Shown in pieces: positions 5,830-6,866 of a stretch of DNA of 6,866 bases. The notes under the pieces were generated by a model. That model was not told the DNA's origin. It searched no databases and was given only the letters and a program-made list of their open reading frames with translations. The stretch is from the NCBI GenBank assembly GCA_021852225.1, contig JAJZOA010000164.1, positions 1 to 6,866 on the forward strand, given 5' to 3'. The DNA comes from Planctomycetota bacterium (GTDB taxonomy: Bacteria; Planctomycetota; Phycisphaerae; WQYP01). Numbering within the stretch: position 1 is the first letter of the stretch; every line of letters begins with the position of its first letter. The translations under genes and the position numbers were made by a program.

Positions 5830-6866
5830 TTGTCCAGTATACCATCCACCCGGCCGCCACTTCGCGCGGAAAATACTGCCAGACAATTTGTCCATCAACT
5901 TGCAAATGGCTTGACCCTTGTCGCGGAGAAAGTTGAATCAGTGCGTTCAGCCGCCATGGTGCTTCTGGTGCCGGCCGGCGCCTCGACCGATCCGGCGGAC
6001 GCTCTGGGCAGTTCCAATATTCTGGCGGATTGGATCATGCGTGGCGCTGGCAGTCGCGACAACCGTGCCCTTACGGATTATCTGGATTCGCTTGGCATAC
6101 AACGATCCTGCGGGGCCGAAACGGTATTTATGCGATTCAGCGCCTCGATGCTGGCGCGGAATTTGTCCGCTGCGCTGGAAGTGTATGCGGATATCGTGCA
6201 GCGGCCCGCGTTGCCGGAAGCCGGATTTTCGCCGGCTCGCGACTTGGCGATGCAGCAGATTGACGCCATTGAAGATGAGCCTTCGCAGAAATTGAATTTA
6301 ATGCTGCGCGCCCGCCATCTGCCTGAACCCTTTGGACGGGCTGTGGTGGGGCTTCGCGAGCATCTTGCCGCCCTTGGACCGAACTCATTGCGACAGGATT
6401 ATCAGCGTCGCTTCAACCCGTGCGGGGCCATTTTGTCCGTGGCCGGGGATATAGATTTCCAGTCTGTGCGCGACCAGGTGGAAAAGCACTTTTCTGCCTG
6501 GCGGGCACAGCCACCGGTTCATCCGGAAGTTCGCGCCGCGCCGCGCGGAATGCAGCACCTTGATCAGCAGACCAATCAGGTGCAGATAGGTCTGGCCTAT
6601 GACACCGTGTGTGAAAGCGATCCTCGCAGCCTGCTGGCCCAGATGGCGGTAGGCGTGCTGAGTGGCGGCATGGGGGCGCGGCTTTTTTCAGAAATTCGCG
6701 AGAAACAGGGGCTCTGCTATGCCGTGCACGCGGGCTACATGAGCCTGAAAAAGCCCGGACCGGGTGTGGTCGTTGGCTATGCCGGAACCGTTCCCGAACG
6801 CGCTCAAAAAACACTGGATTCCTTTCTTGTCGAACTTCACCGCCAGCGCCATATTCCCCGGTCCAT
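5830..6866 (+). CDS. M16-family peptidase-like protein lacking zinc ligands (5' part)
   Basis: A frame open to the right edge gives 345 residues of an M16 (pitrilysin/processing-peptidase) protein whose usual length is about 410-450. The start is TTG 5830, set by AGGAGG; the family's opening strand HQLANGLTLVAE follows at about 22-33. Where active M16 enzymes have HxxEH, this protein reads N63-I-L-A66-D67, so both zinc histidines and the catalytic Glu are replaced. The third ligand, expected 80 residues after the first His, is Gln143 (AMQQID). The second domain keeps SGGMGARLFSEIRE and GLCYAV, with the Arg290 and Tyr297 pair that binds substrate in M16B enzymes. This pattern is known from the non-catalytic subunit of M16B heterodimers, so a catalytic partner is expected nearby, probably just downstream. 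I see no signal peptide. Location and substrate are unknown. Confidence 0.9.
   Translation, partial: MSSIPSTRPPLRAENTARQFVHQLANGLTLVAEKVESVRSAAMVLLVPAGASTDPADALGSSNILADWIMRGAGSRDNRALTDYLDSLGIQRSCGAETVFMRFSASMLARNLSAALEVYADIVQRPALPEAGFSPARDLAMQQIDAIEDEPSQKLNLMLRARHLPEPFGRAVVGLREHLAALGPNSLRQDYQRRFNPCGAILSVAGDIDFQSVRDQVEKHFSAWRAQPPVHPEVRAAPRGMQHLDQQTNQVQIGLAYDTVCESDPRSLLAQMAVGVLSGGMGARLFSEIREKQGLCYAVHAGYMSLKKPGPGVVVGYAGTVPERAQKTLDSFLVELHRQRHIPRS

Noticed and set aside
5682..5936. Open plus-strand frame overlapping the start of the M16 gene
   Set aside because: Most of its second half overlaps the M16 coding frame, which has better support; no binding site precedes a start codon.

Overview
The window looks like ordinary chromosomal sequence from a GC-rich Gram-negative-type bacterium, most likely a planctomycete. 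The best lineage clue is the large exported protein joining an alpha-alpha toroid (prenyltransferase/squalene-oxidase repeat) to DUF4159 domains, an architecture I associate mainly with Planctomycetota. Use of TTG and GTG starts and a gene without a Shine-Dalgarno site also fit. This taxonomic placement is inference. I see no rRNA, tRNA, CRISPR, insertion sequence, integrase or phage gene, and no base-composition break that suggests recent transfer.

Layout from left to right. (1) 1-583, plus strand: the C-terminal part of a bacterial PolX DNA polymerase, showing its PHP phosphoesterase domain. (2) 584-633: a short convergent gap with only a weak hairpin. (3) 634-3102, minus strand: an 822-residue exported protein with a signal peptide, an N-terminal toroid, two consecutive DUF4159-like domains and a proline-rich tail. 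(4) 3103-3297: a divergent promoter region. (5) 3298-4521, plus: a GT4-family glycosyltransferase. (6) 4552-5568, plus: an RNase Z-like metallo-beta-lactamase-fold hydrolase, probably cotranscribed with the glycosyltransferase. (7) 5569-5829: an intergenic stretch with a candidate terminator, a perfect 14-bp palindrome and a candidate promoter. (8) 5830-6866, plus, running off the right edge: an M16-family peptidase-like protein that starts at TTG behind a strong ribosome binding site and has lost all its zinc-binding and catalytic residues.

How they fit together: there is no obvious single pathway. The glycosyltransferase and RNase Z-like gene form the only likely operon. PolX is convergent with the DUF4159 gene, and the M16 gene appears to be its own transcription unit that probably continues into a catalytic partner beyond the window. 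I found no convincing new multi-gene system. The most interesting items are the zinc-less M16 protein, the duplicated DUF4159 domains fused to a toroid, the divergent active-site motif of the RNase Z-like enzyme, and the 14-bp palindrome upstream of the M16 promoter.
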